Assembly (NCBI GenBank): GCA_032622095.1
Contig: CP136066.1
Coordinates: 203,568,978-203,632,977, forward strand
Source: Siphonodentalium dalli
Lineage: Eukaryota > Mollusca > Scaphopoda > Gadilida > Siphonodentaliidae
Reading direction: 5' to 3'
DNA: 64,000 nt
Shown one piece after another: positions 44,560-55,218 of the stretch (the stretch's first letter is position 1; each line of letters starts with the position of its first letter). The notes beneath the pieces are model-generated. The model saw nothing but the letters and a program-made list of their open reading frames with translations, was not told the DNA's origin and made no database searches. A program made the position numbers and the translations under genes.

Positions 44560-45395
44560 CAGAAATGAAAGTGTCAATGACACTGTAGCTCATCTTGGAG
44601 AGAGAATACTGTCATACCTTAGTAGTCAAAGAGTGATAAGGAATGCAGAAAGTTTAATTGTTAAATACGAATTCAACCTGATGAGCCATATGAAGTTTGG
44701 GGTCAATTGCATAAAAATGTTGGGTGTAGGGCATGCCAAAGTATTTAATGATGCCAAGAGTAAACTCCAAAATGGCTGCCAGCAACAATATTTTTGATCG
44801 AATATCATTCAAATTTGATAGATTCCATCTAGATATGATCCTGAACATGTCTATAAATTATGATAACATTTCTCTAATAAATGTTGGCTGCAGGGTGTTC
44901 CAATGGATTCAAATGTGAAATCCAAGATGGCCGCTGGTGCCCATATTTTTTTAATTTGAACAAAATTGATGGCGCCCATCTAGAGGTCACCCCGAAGATC
45001 CATCTGAAGTTTAGTGATGATTGTGTGAGGGATTTAGCCTGGAGGGTGTGCCAAATTATTTAGACATGCAAAGAGTGAAATCCAAGATGACCACTGACGG
45101 CCATGTTTTTTAATGAACATCGGAAAAAAAAATTTGGCACTCATCTAGATCTAGAGGTCAAATTTGTTCAAATTCGATAGCTCCTATCAAGACCTTATCC
45201 AAAACATGCCTGTACATTTTCAAAACATTTTGCCAATAATTGTGGGCAGCATGGTGTGTTGATGGATTAAAATGTGAACATGGCCTGTAGGATGTGCTAA
45301 TGGAAATTGTTGACGGATCACTGACGACAGATGCCAAGCCTGGTGGCAATAGTATAAATGTCACTTTGTCAAGTTGAGCTATTAAGGAAGGACTT
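44560..45395 (+). mobile_element. HINE-like element 1 (copy A)
   Basis: Starts with the small palindrome GTGTCAATGACAC. Three degenerate core units follow (AAATCCAAGATGGCCGCTGG and variants). It ends GACGGATCACTGACGACAG...AAGTTGAGCTATT. The order matches the element at 46,318-49,075. Confidence 0.6.
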
Positions 45396-45920
45396 GCAGA
45401 CTTGGATGTAGCAAAACGTTTTCTATGTTGAGTTTTCTAGACTTTACCTAATATTGCTTGGTATTATATTCCAATCTCCAAATTTTGAAGATCACTCCCT
45501 TTTAATTGAAGTCCGTTCACAAAGGTAGAAGGCCACTACGTTTTAGAACATGAGGTGTTATATTTACCACCAGGTGATTTGACGTAAAAAAAATGACAGT
45601 GAAAGTATTGGAAAATTGTTTTATTCCCTGTTATTCCATCACAAAATCATCAAAGGGTGAAAGAAAATGGGGATGAAACTGATCTTATGGCTCTGTCATG
45701 AATCAGCCTTCCCTCATCGGGAAGAATGAATAACTATTGGGAAGATCGAAGGAGTCAAAGTTCACTTACGTGCATATAATAGTGTAGCGTTATCACAAGA
45801 ATTGTCAGTTGTTCGCTCAGCCTCAGTGGTCACCACAGTTGACCGTCCGATATATACAGGGGCATATCTAATCCCGGACACCTCTCTTTGTGTGGGATGT
45901 TATTCTGCACTCAATGGCAA
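45396..45920. other. No gene recognised
   Basis: Duplicated at 61,620-62,153 but otherwise without recognisable content. Confidence 0.45.
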
Positions 45921-46104
45921 TTAAACCTTTCAGTGCCAAGTACGATTTTTGTATCAACCCATATTTCCTTGATCATTTTTCAAATTTATTGATTATAATA
46001 ATGAGATACATTGATGGAAATAAATCAATAAATCAATAAATTTGAAAAATGATCACGGAAATATGGGTCGATACAAAAATCGGACTTGGCACTGAAAGGG
46101 TTAA
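45921..46104. mobile_element. P2' fold-back MITE, 184 bp (copy A)
   Basis: TTAAACCTTTCAGTGCCAAG to CTTGGCACTGAAAGGGTTAA, TTAA on both sides, one palindrome. The copy at 62,154-62,329 is 8 bases shorter, lacking one CAATAAAT repeat. Confidence 0.9.
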
Positions 46105-46901
46105 ACCACCTCTGTTATCGCTGGATGGCTTATGATGGTGCAATGTGTTATGCACCTCACTGACTAAAGCACTCTTCACACATGCTACACTATGGCCAGG
46201 AACCTAAGTCACCGATCAAGTCACTAACCCACAGCGCTTTTGATTTCAAATTTAAAACATATCTAAATGTTTGTTTGATGTGATACACCAGTGCATGAGC
46301 TGAGGAAATTCACAATGTACATTCAATGAAAGTGTCAATGACACTGTAGCTCAACTTGGAAAGGGAATAATTTCATGTGTTACAGTCAATGGAGCGATTA
46401 GGAATGCGGTAAGTTGAAAGCAGGGTTCATACAGGTTCCCAAAAACTAAATTTAAGCACTTTTAAGCACCTTTTTAATGACCTTTAAACGACTTTTTTTC
46501 TTATGCGCCGCAGGCGCCCGTATAGAGACTACTGCCCACATAAATAATAAGGATAAGTTCCCACCCCCACCCCATCCCGCCACCCATAGTATCTTATGCG
46601 CCGCAGGTGCCCGTATAGAGGCTACTGCCCACATAAATAATAAGGATAAGCTGAAATATTTGAAATTCTGACTAAGTCTGATACAAGTACACATGAGCGG
46701 AAACTGAAATAGAAATATTCTAAGTCCGACTACGGAGTAATTGCAATTTATTTAAACATCACCAAATAGCATGTCCAGAGTCGGCAATAAATATTGACGA
46801 TATATGCTGAAAATAGTCGAAACTAGTCACCTAATTTCAATAATAAATGCAGACGACACAAAAAATTTTCAAAGTCCAACAAATATATACATATTATTTA
46901 T

Positions 46902-47260
46902 GTGGGCAGTAGCATTAGTCTCCAGCGCCTGCGGCGCATAAGATACTATGGGAGGTGGGTTCAGTCTGCTTCCTCAGTGGACAAATCTAGGGGCGACTGC
47001 GGCGCATAAGATACTATGGGTGGCGGGATGGGGTGGTGGGCGGGCCACCTTATACATATTATTTATGTGGGCAGTAGCATTAGTCTCCAGCGCCTGCGGC
47101 GCATAAGATACTATGGGTGGCGGGATGGGGTGGTGGGCGGGCCACCTTATACATATTATTTATGTGGGCAGTAGCATTAGTCTCCAGCGCCTGCGGCGCA
47201 TAAGATACTATGGGTGGCGGGATGGGGTGGTGGGCGGGCCACCTTATACATATTATTATT
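46902..47260. repeat. 97-bp G-rich tandem repeat, G-quadruplex-capable
   Basis: Units contain TGGGCAGTAGCATTAGTCTC, CAGCGCCTGCGGCGCATAAG and GGGTGGCGGGATGGGGTGGT + GGGCGGG. The G-rich block occurs three times (47,018, 47,115, 47,212). The inverted form TTATGCGCCGCAGGCGCC lies at about 46,500 and 46,594. Copy C has two blocks. Confidence 0.9.
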
Positions 47261-47322
47261 ATTTAAGCGCATTGTTCATAAACACCGAAATGTCATTCGA
47301 CTTTTGACTCCGGTCGATGTGT

Positions 47323-47487
47323 CTACAAAATGTGGCTTTTCAGGGCCACCTCGCCCATACCGGCTATTGTGAATGTTTTCGCGCATATTACGCATTTTGC
47401 CGAATGAATGTCTTGATCGGGCGACAACCACTGCTTATACTTTGTTTGTTTACACCATTCGACATTGAACTTGCACTTTCCCGGCAT
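47323..47487 (-). pseudogene. hAT transposase N-terminal zinc-finger exon, stop in finger
   Basis: A minus-strand ATG at 47,487 opens 54 residues (MPGKCKFNVEWCKQ...), stopping at TAG 47,325-47,323. The pattern KCVIC...(F)...AGMGEVALKSH, with C32, C35 and H52, matches the short BED-like zinc finger at the N-terminus of hAT-type transposases in invertebrates, where 'MG..AL..SH...KKH' follows the Cys pair. In this copy 5 bases are missing just after the stop compared with copy C, so the frame is also shifted. Two opposed CCAAT boxes (47,529 and 47,553) lie 40-70 bases upstream and suit a promoter. A 133-codon plus-strand frame covers the same DNA, but the minus-strand match to a known finger is more convincing. 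No downstream exon or catalytic domain exists in the element. Confidence 0.7.
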
Positions 47488-47524
47488 ATTTATTTGTTCA
47501 GCCAGTTAAATTTTCTATTAACTT

Positions 47525-47562
47525 ATATGATTGGCTGGTGTAAATTTTCCCTCCAATCAGAG
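47525..47562 (-). promoter_or_regulatory. Paired CCAAT boxes upstream of the zinc-finger exon
   Basis: GATTGG-type and CCAATCA-type words 20 bases apart, in a less AT-rich stretch just upstream of the minus-strand ATG. Conserved in copy C at about 63,661-63,695. Confidence 0.4.
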
Positions 47563-47939
47563 CAAAGCTTACATATGCTTTGCGGAGAGCACACAATTTC
47601 GTACTATTTAAAAATCGTACATCTCGGAAACGATGCTATTTTTAGCGATTACGCGATGTCTCCCTCACTTCCGCCGCAATGTTCCGTTCGATTTTTACGA
47701 TCATATCGGCGATGTTAACAGTTTTCTAGGTATAAGACCGCCCATGCCTTGTTGTTTATTCCCCAGGCCCGGTCTTATACCAGAATTTAAGCACTTTTAA
47801 TGACCTGAGTGGTATTAGGGTGAGAATTTAAGCAGTTTTAAGGGCCTTGAAAATAGAAAATCAAATTCAAGCACTTTTAATGACTTTAAGCACCTGTGCG
47901 AACCCTGTGAAAGGTCTAAGTAATACTAGATTATCAACA

Positions 47940-49005
47940 TGAAGAGATATATAAAGTAAAATCCAAGATGGTTGCTGATGGCTATGTTTTCCAATGAAAT
48001 TCAAAAACATTTGATAGCTTAAATCTAGTATCAAGATTAATATGAAGTTTGGTGATGATCGGATGAGGGAAGTGGATTGTAGGGTGTGCCAAAGGATTTA
48101 GTCAAGAGTAAAATCCAAGATGGCTGCTGGCGGCCATGTTTTATGGCCGAATGACTCCAAAATGACTCGTGTCCATCTGTATGTCAATATTAACATAAAT
48201 GACAAATTTCATGATGATCAGACAAACAGTACGGCCTGTAGCCCATGCTAATGGATTGAAATCCAAGATGGCCACTGCCGAATGAGCCCAAAATGACTCA
48301 TTCCCATTTACATGTCAATGTTAACATCCATGACAAATTTAATGATGATCCGATTAAAGGTACGACCTGTAGCCCATGCCAAAGGATTTAGTCATGCAAA
48401 GAGTAAAATCCAAGATGGCTGCTGGCGGCCATGTTCTTCGGCCAAATGACCCCAAAATTACTCTTTCCCATCTCCATGTCAATATTAATTTCCATGACAA
48501 ATTTCATGATGATCAGACGAACACTCCGGCCTGTAGACTGTGCTAATGGATTGAATTTTGAACTCCAAGATTTTTTGCCGAATGACCCCAAAATGACTCG
48601 TTCCCTTCTATATGTCAATGTCAACAGCCATGACACATTTCATAATGATCCGACCAAAGGTACGACCTGTAACCTGTGCCAAAAGATTTAGTCATGCAAA
48701 GAGTAAAATCCAAGATGGCTGCTGGCGGCCATGTTTTTCGACCGAACGACACCAAAATTACTCGTTCCCATCTGCATGTCAATATTAACTTCCACGACAA
48801 ATTTCATGATGATCAGACGAACACTCCGGTCTGTAGCTAAAGGATTGAATTTTTAAATCCAAGATGGCCACTGGCGGCCATGTTTTTTTGCCGATTGACC
48901 CCAAAATGACTCGTTCCCATCTACATGTCAATGTCAACGCCCATGACATATTTCATAATGATCCGACTAAAGGTACGACCTGTAGCCCGTGCTAAAGGAA
49001 ATTGT
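47940..49005. repeat. Satellite core with 300-bp dimer units
   Basis: Units of about 150 bp contain AAATCCAAGATGGCTGCTGG or ...GGCCACTG, then CCCAAAATGACTCGTTCCCA, CATGTCAATGTTAAC and TTTCATGATGATC.GAC. The GGCTGCTGGCGGCC type recurs at about 48,112, 48,411 and 48,711. It alternates with the GGCCACTG type, giving dimers. Confidence 0.85.
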
Positions 49006-49151
49006 TGACGAATCACACACACACACACGACGGATACCAAGCCATGGCAATAGCTCAAACTTTACAAAGTTGAGCTAAAAATTGGTAATAGTTAAAAACT
49101 CATTTTTATAACTGACATTTACAAGGAAAATATGTATCAATTGTGTCCTGA

Positions 49152-49329
49152 CAAGCCTTGAAATAGTGTGTCTGTCATTTGCAGAATGACGTCCCCAGAG
49201 GGTGAATTTAGTGATGCTACCCCGCATAGTGGGCTAGCATCACCAAATTCACCCTCTGGGGACCTCATTCTGCTTACAACTCAGCAGAATGATGTTCTGC
49301 AAATGACAGGCAAACTATTTCAAGGCCTG
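49152..49329. mobile_element. hAT MITE, shortened form, duplication TGTCCTGA
   Basis: CAAGCCTTG...CAAGGCCTG, 178 bp, one full hairpin and a truncated second. Perfect 8-base duplication at 49,144-49,151 and 49,330-49,337. Confidence 0.95.
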
Positions 49330-49337
49330 TGTCCTGA

Positions 49338-49729
49338 TTTTGAACATAAAACACACCTCGACCATTTAATGGAAAATTGTAAAATCCACATATCTTACTC
49401 GTATTTAAATTTGCGCAGTACTATTTTTCGCTCAGTTTTGAATTCGTGCACTTTGAATTCGCTGACTGTGCAGCACGAATTCAAAACTGACAAAATATTT
49501 TCGTAAAAGACTTGTTATCTGGTGATAGTTTCACTTCTTAATCGTCCGTGAAGGTACTTGTGCATATTAAAGACCACCACGAGGAAAATTAACATCGAGT
49601 AAATTGTAACTGCATCACCAATTTATCGAGAATATGGGTGGTTATGTGCTCAAAATAATCCTTCTGACACTCACGTAGTTATGGACATCAATGAAATGAA
49701 CATTAAAGTACATGTAAAGTACACGGCTA
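49338..49729. other. No gene recognised
   Basis: Contains an inverted repeat around 49,430-49,500 (TTTTGAATTCGTGCACTTTG ... GCACGAATTCAAAACTGAC) but no recognised family. Confidence 0.5.
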
Positions 49730-49882
49730 TATATGACCAGGGTTGGCGCTGGACCCAAATTTTCTCTTGCCAAAATTTTTGCCAAATGAATTTTTTTTTT
49801 GCCAAATGAAATTTTTTTTTGCCAAATTAAATCGAAGGTCAAATTGGGGAAAAATAAGGAAAATTAGCGTTTTTATCTTTAT

Positions 49883-50199
49883 TCATATAAAACGTAAATA
49901 GATACAGGTAAAATGACAACAAATCAATATTAAATGGAATTCGGCGACACTTTGGTGATGGGTGTACGTGGTATGTTTGTCGACTTTTAGTGCTGCCAAG
50001 TCGCTGTTACCCTGGTCGATGCACAGTTCGTTGAGGTCACCTAATAGGCTGTTGGGTAGCTGATGCTTTGCTATGAAGTAAGCATTTTTCATAGCAGCGA
50101 CAACGGATTTCTCGGCTTTGACGACGGCAGTTTTGTGGACTTCTTTCATGTTTTTTGATTCGTTGATCATTTGTACGGCAATGTTGTGAGAATTTATGC
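49883..50199 (-). CDS. hAT-derived zinc-finger protein, exon 2
   Basis: The acceptor TTAATTTTCAG ends at 50,200. The exon reads on in the phase set by exon 1 and its first complete codons continue the finger region (INSHN). It contains KNAYFIAKHQLP (about residues 187-198) and QGNSDLAAL...TTYTHHQSVAEF. This matches the start of the region after the finger in TTF-type zinc-finger hAT proteins (related to the vertebrate ZNF862/KIAA1586 group). After VAEF the similarity I recognise stops and about 15 hydrophobic residues precede a TGA. That TGA overlaps an AATAAA polyadenylation signal at about 49,878-49,884. Exons 1 and 2 together are 765 bases, 254 residues plus stop. The catalytic residues and the C-terminal hAT dimerisation domain are absent, so it cannot be an active transposase. 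Confidence 0.72.
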
Positions 50200-50824
50200 C
50201 TGAAAATTAAATATATCCACATATACACACAATCATTAAAATAATTTTGATGAGCTAGAAGTATTTTTATATATATTTTTTTTTTTTTAAACATTATAAA
50301 ATAATTTCCACGAGCAGTCCTGCTTTCTATGATATACTTTTGCCACGTTCTCTGGTGTTAATTCGTTTACAATCTTTGTGGCTCAATTGCCGTTAATTAA
50401 TCTTGGATTATTTCATTTCAACATGAGACAATATATATATCAGAGCAGCTAATATTTATATTAAATCATTTTTGAACCATTACATTTAAAATAGTATCAG
50501 ATAATGAGTTTTTCCATTCGAATATTAATCCACCTCGAATTTATAGAGTTATTGTTCTTGTTGCAGAACGTACATAATACGTTTCGTCGATTACCGCGAA
50601 ATTCATAATTTTTTTCTTCTTCATAAAACGACAAATAGCCATAAAATATATGCGGCATATGCCTGATTCACATTTGGCTGATTAACCTATTGTCTTACAC
50701 TTGGTGCTCATAAACCTTGACCGTCATAAATACAATGTCATCATAAATACGCATTGTGCAGTAGCCCCGTGAGTGACCAGACAAACAATGGGTGGGATTA
50801 GAGGATTAAATGTAAAATAATTAC
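50200..50824 (-). other. Intron of the hAT-derived gene
   Basis: GT at 50,824-50,823 and AG at 50,201-50,200 on the minus strand. AT-rich, 625 bases. The phase is preserved across it. Confidence 0.65.
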
Positions 50825-51272
50825 CTTTTGCTGTTTCGTGCAGAGTGACGTAATCTTTCTTCAGATTAAAACAGCCTGCTACGAACAAATTGCTTATACC
50901 TGCGTCGGTGCACACTTTACAAAACATACCTTTCTTCACATTGTCATAAATCAACCACGGTCGGTTTAATTTCCACGCGTCTTTGAAGGTCCGTTTTGTC
51001 AGTAATGTCGGTCTGTTAGTCAATTTCGAAGGCGTCGTCGGAGTCTGGTTACTAATGTCTGTCCGTCTATGTAAATCAATCACACGTTCGTCTGTTACAT
51101 CGTCAACAACAGTTACATCTGCAGGTCGTACGTCGTCTTTTTGTATGTCAGTCAATACACAGTCAGACGTAGGTAACGTAGGCAAAACTGTTTTGCGTCC
51201 AAAGAAGTCCGTCAGTTTTTTACCTTTCGTCACGGTATCGTCGCACTCGGAACGTTTTCGTTTGAGACTCAT
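50825..51272 (-). CDS. hAT-derived zinc-finger protein, exon 1
   Basis: The first ATG is at 51,272 (MSLKRKRSE...); the open frame upstream begins only with a GTG, so the ATG is chosen. Residues 1-9 are basic and could serve as a nuclear signal. KKLTDFFGRK at 18-27 resembles a PCNA-interacting motif, lacking its glutamine. A low-complexity linker runs to about residue 80. The finger follows: W100, PWL at 105-107, FCKVC with C118 and C121, and H145. This is the TTF-type/BED-like pattern of hAT transposases. The exon ends GCAAAAG/GTAATT after 149 codons plus one base. It has more CpG than the surroundings. DNA binding to the element's TTTGGCAAA repeats is inferred, not shown. Confidence 0.75.
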
Positions 51273-51666
51273 TTTAGAAATGATTTGACGTTTGGTATCG
51301 CAGTCACTATTTAAGCAATCTAAAATAAACACAGTTTCTGTAACAACACCACCTGACACGCGAGCATTAATGAACTCCCATCAGTGAGTTTGATTATGTA
51401 TGAAATAAGGTGTTACCGTCTTGTGAAAACTAAAGACGATTGCATCTCACTTTGTGATCGCTTGGTTAATAGTTGTCGACCGGGTTTCCCTTTGTAGTGT
51501 CCGCGATGCGGTTTCCCTTTGTACAGTCGGCGATATATTCCCACCTTCGATGTTTCCGGACTAGATATTTCACATCACAGAATTGAAAACCCATTTGCCA
51601 AAATTTTTGCCAACTGAGATTTTTTTTTGCCATTGGCAAATTTGGCAAGCGGCAGCGCGAACCCTG

Positions 51667-52109
51667 TATATGACCCGCCATATCAAATCCAGTCGTACGT
51701 CGGGATTTTTTTTTACCCTGTGCCAATGCATTCTCTTATATATGCGAGTCGACCATAGGTCGCCTCGCATATATAAGAGAATGCATTGGTCTAAACAATT
51801 TTTTACAATTTTAATAATTTTTTCTTGTATTCTTTAACAATTTTATAATTTCACCCATACAGAGCCCCAGACAAATATGAGCAGATGACACTCTTCTATA
51901 TATGTGTGGGGCTCCCTGCAGGGTAATGGATGTTTTTTATTTTATGTCCTAAAAATTGTAAGAAACATTTATTTAAAAAAAATTGTTAGGCCAATGCATT
52001 CTCTTATATATGCGAGGCAACCTATGGTCGACTCGCATATATAAGAGAATGCATTGGCACAGGGGAAAAAAATCCCGACTTACGACTGGATTTGATATGG
52101 CGGGTCACA
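51667..52109. mobile_element. F4 MITE, second copy
   Basis: TATGACCCGCCATATCAAAT to ATTTGATATGGCGGGTCACA with two intact hairpins (51,720-51,789; 51,988-52,061). The left terminus is altered by the hAT insertion. The centre contains the B/C tandem breakpoint at 51,923. Confidence 0.9.
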
Positions 52110-52576
52110 TATTTCAAATAGCTGGGTTGACATATTTAACCCAGACTGCATGTCTATACTATACATATACATCAGTTACTGGTATTTAGGTCATATGGGC
52201 AATTTGTTTTGATTGTCACACAGCCAGCGTGATAATGTTGAATGCGTTGTAATTTCTTCGTATTTTGTTTTCATAAACCAATGTCAAACATTTATATACC
52301 AACAATATGCACACTAGAGAATAGACGTATCTCTGACTACGATAAAATGGAATCTGGTGGGTGATGACAGTGCCATTCGATTTGTGAGAGGGTTTATAAT
52401 ATATGATTGAATTATTTGACCAACATAGAAAACAGATATAGGCAATGGAGAAGGGGCCTCTGGAGGGCAGTCACGTCGGATTTTTTATTGCCTATGGGGT
52501 CTCCAGAGGGCAGTACATAGAATTTTTTATTGCCTATTTAGTTTTTATATTTCCTAATTCAAGATTCATGTTTTGA

Positions 52577-52693
52577 CAAGTCTTGAAATAGTATGTTTGT
52601 CATTTGCAGAATGAGGCCCAGAGGCGGTGAATTTAGTGATGCTAGCCATGCACAGTGAGCTAGCATCACCAAATTCACCCTCTGGGTGGTCCT
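52577..52693. mobile_element. hAT MITE remnant (copy B)
   Basis: Counterpart of 41,418-41,535. Confidence 0.7.
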
Positions 52694-53428
52694 GTTCCCA
52701 TCACAAGAAGGGCAGCAGCATTTCCAGATTAGGACCTTTTTTCAATCAGTCATTTTAGGCACCAAAAGGACTGAAAATTGCCACTCCCAATGCAAAATAG
52801 TCAAGTTTATTCTCAACTTCTAATCCTAAAATTCCAAATTCACAGAAAGTCTCTTGATTTTTTTAACAAAAAAAGGGCTTCCCATTCATTTTATGATGAT
52901 CTTCAAGTCCTCTTGCTCAATTTGCATAAAATAGTATAACAATGAAAAATTATTGTTACTATGTTCACTATATATTTCCAGTTATATGCCCCTATGCCAG
53001 GGACTTCGAGGTTTAAAATTAGGAGAAGTCACTTCTCCCTGTTTGGTTATTAGGGAGAAGTGGACTATTATCAGGGAGAAGTAACAATTTGCACCCATAC
53101 ATCACCCTTCTAAGATCTAATAAGTATTATGCAACACAAGAGCCCAATTAAAAAACCATTACAGGGAGTAACAACACCATTATAATCAGTAAATATACTT
53201 CAAATATGCTGTTTGGATATAGGCATGCTGGTATATGAGAGAAGTGACGTCTCCCTGGTACAAAACTAGGAAGAAGTGGCACATTATAGGGTGAAGATGT
53301 CTCCCAGGTCGCCCTCTAGGCTGGTCCCTGCTATATGGAGCAAAATTTCCCAATTGAAAAACTTCTGGACCCTTTCCCAAAACGGGGTCAAAAAATTCCT
53401 GGTTGCAGGGTGGTATTTGATTGTGGGA

Positions 53429-53455
53429 GGGGGGGGGGGGGGGGGGGGGGGGGGG
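53429..53455. repeat. Poly(G) tract, 27 bases (copy B)
   Basis: Same site has 10 G in copy A (42,282-42,291) and 26 in copy C (58,053-58,078). Confidence 0.95.
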
Positions 53456-53543
53456 CTTCACCATTGCTCTGGATGACGTGTGTGATGTGGGTGGTATTTG
53501 ACTGGTTTTGTGTTTATCATAGTATCAGCTGCTGATATATATA

Positions 53544-53679
53544 CAGTAATGCTCTAATTAATCGACCTCTTAACGAGAGCTTTCCGATGAATGGCAACAA
53601 GCCATATTTCCGACTAAATCCTGAAAAGTTACCCATAATTCTGCTGTGGTTAAGAGGTCGATTAATTAGAGCATTACTG
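53544..53679. mobile_element. Pogo-like MITE (copy B)
   Basis: CAGTAATGCTCTAATTAATC to GAGCATTACTG, TA-flanked; left arm mostly deleted. Confidence 0.88.
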
Positions 53680-53681
53680 TA

Positions 53682-54732
53682 TCCCTTTCATGACTAAAGC
53701 TTCCTGAGTTTTTGCGAAAAGCCTGTGCCAATTAATTCTCATATATATGCGAGTCGACCATAGGAGAATGCATTGGCCTAAAAATTTATATTATTTTTTA
53801 TAATTGTTAAAAAATGTTAAGAAAAAATGAAAAAAATGAATATTTTTTTTTAAAGAATGTAAAAACAATGATAAAAAATGATAAAAATTGTTAATGAAAG
53901 TGAGAAAAAATGATAAAAATGACAATGAATGTAAGAAAAATTAATAAAAAAAATGATAAAATTGCTAAAGAATATGAGAAAAAATTATAAAAATTGTTAT
54001 AGAATGTAAGAAAAAATGAAAAAAAAATGTTAAAGAATGTAAGAAAATGGATAAAAATTTGTTAGGCCAATACATTCTCTTGCATATATATGAGAATGCA
54101 TTGGCACAGGGTCTTTAACCCTTTCAGTGCCAAGTCCGATTTTTGTATCAACCCATATACCCTGTGCCAATGCATTCTCTTATATATGCGAGGCGACCTA
54201 TTGCATTGGCCTAACAATTTTTCATCATTTGTTATTATTTTTTACAATTTTAATAATTTTTTCTTATATTCTACTCTCTTTCAGTGCCCGACTTATTTTG
54301 TAGGTTTAGTGCCAGGGAATCTTACGTTTTTCATGGGCATCAAAATTATTACTATGAATACTTGGTGATAGTTTTGAGTTATAATATGCCCCTAAGGTTT
54401 TATGCTTAATTGTAATTCAATTGAGTATTTGTCACTAAAAACAAGCATTCTGATTGGCCGAGAGCGGCTAACTTTAGTTTTCGATTCACCGACATCGGCC
54501 GATTCAGCGTGCATCAAATCTGAATGTAGCACAGTAAAATTTCATCGGCGCAGAAGGAGTAGCGAATCCCAGAATGTACAATGAAACAGGGTACGTTTAT
54601 CTCCTAAGCATACCCAAACAAAATTCAACCCAAATTTGTTTTTTTACAGACAGTAAATTAGGGTCGATGAGATTGGCCCCTGGCACTGAAAGGGTTAATG
54701 TTGCGACAACGCAGCTCCCGCCATGAAAGGGA
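53682..54732. mobile_element. P3 MITE with nested P2 (copy B; P2 at 54,115-54,698)
   Basis: Same structure as 42,517-43,566. The P2 insert differs by GGCCGATTCAGCGTGCATC where copy A has GGCATATGCATC. Confidence 0.8.
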
Positions 54733-55218
54733 TATAGATCATTTCACAATGTCTGTCAGTTTTATTGGAAGAGGAAAGGTTCAACGACATATGGTCGTTT
54801 CTTGAACTCATTATCAGAACTGAAAGGAACTTCTTGTCATTTAGTACAGAAAGGTTTAATAGGAATAGCTATTGGTCAACAAAGCTCGCTCACAAAAGTA
54901 AGACAAGGCCATGCAGCCATTTGTGCGTAATTAATCTACAGAAAGCGCAACCCATCTGTTATCCACTCAAATTACCTTCATTTTTAAAAGGCATGAAATC
55001 TACAAATTAATGTGCCACTTTTTGATTAGTTCCATGAAAGATTGCGTGAGCTCGACGTGGTAAATTAGTTTCCATGACATTAGTGTCCCTTAAAGTACAG
55101 CAGGAGGTCACTACCCATGAGAGTCCTATCAGAACAATAATTATGGTTCACCCCAGGGGCAACCCCTTGGTTTTTTCTTATTAACAAAATTAGGGCGCTG
55201 AAAATTCAGGTTCAAATT

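Larger units (their letters stand above)
41066..47867. repeat. Segmental duplication copy A
   Basis: Collinear with about 56,847-64,000 (copy C), and its left two-thirds with 52,223-56,546 (copy B). The same elements occur in the same order: hAT MITE remnant, AGAAG repeat, pogo-like MITE, P3 holding P2, hAT MITE, HINE, P2', HINE with hAT. Differences from B/C include a 10-base rather than 26-27-base G run, and several short indels. Confidence 0.93.
46421..47907 (-). mobile_element. hAT-like element with zinc-finger exon and G-rich repeats (copy A)
   Basis: Ends CAGGGTTCATACAGGTTCCC and (complement) CAGGGTTCGCACAGGTGCTT. Subterminal AAGCACTTTTAA.GACCT words recur at both ends. Flanked by TGAAAG (46,415-46,420; 47,908-47,913), 6 rather than the usual 8 bases. 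Transcription is inferred on the minus strand from the zinc-finger exon at 47,323-47,487 and the CCAAT boxes upstream. The rest of the coding region is replaced by G-rich tandem repeats. Confidence 0.75.
46318..49075 (+). mobile_element. HINE-like element 2, split by a hAT element
   Basis: GTGTCAATGACACTGTAGCT start, a hAT element at 46,421-47,907, tandem core units (47,940-49,005), (CA)n at 49,017-49,028, then the hairpin AGCTCAAACTTTACAAAGTT + GAGCT. Core, microsatellite, hairpin order as in pearl/Helentron-associated elements. Confidence 0.65.
49738..51666 (-). mobile_element. Complete hAT element, 1,929 bp, duplication TATATGAC
   Basis: Ends CAGGGTTGGCGCTGGACCC (left) and, complemented, CAGGGTTCGCGCTGCCGC (right). 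Perfect 8-base duplication TATATGAC at 49,730-49,737 and 51,667-51,674. Subterminal TTTGCCAAA / TTTGGCAAA words cluster at both ends, as expected for transposase binding sites. It carries a two-exon minus-strand gene with its own AATAAA. It inserted at the very edge of an F4 MITE, whose TGACCCGCC end follows the right duplication. It is shorter than autonomous hAT elements and lacks the catalytic and dimerisation regions. Confidence 0.93.

Noticed and set aside
47317-47718. 133-codon plus-strand frame (169 codons in copy C)
   Set aside because: It overlaps the minus-strand zinc-finger exon and its promoter, shows no recognised domain, and its conservation follows from duplication.
46415-47913. 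Standard 8-base duplication at the zinc-finger hAT-like element
   Set aside because: Only TGAAAG (6 bases) matches; hence the hedged superfamily call.
20374-49506. Repeated frames with MRSPEGEFSDA...LNSPSGDLIL
   Set aside because: Translations of the hAT MITE hairpin on both strands, explained by the palindrome.
49883-51272. Domesticated host gene of the ZNF862/KIAA1586 type
   Set aside because: Perfect target duplication and hAT ends bracket the gene tightly, so it is still part of a mobile element.
51273-51359. N-terminal extension of the hAT gene frame beyond the ATG
   Set aside because: The extension opens with GTG, not ATG, and the residues added are not family-like.
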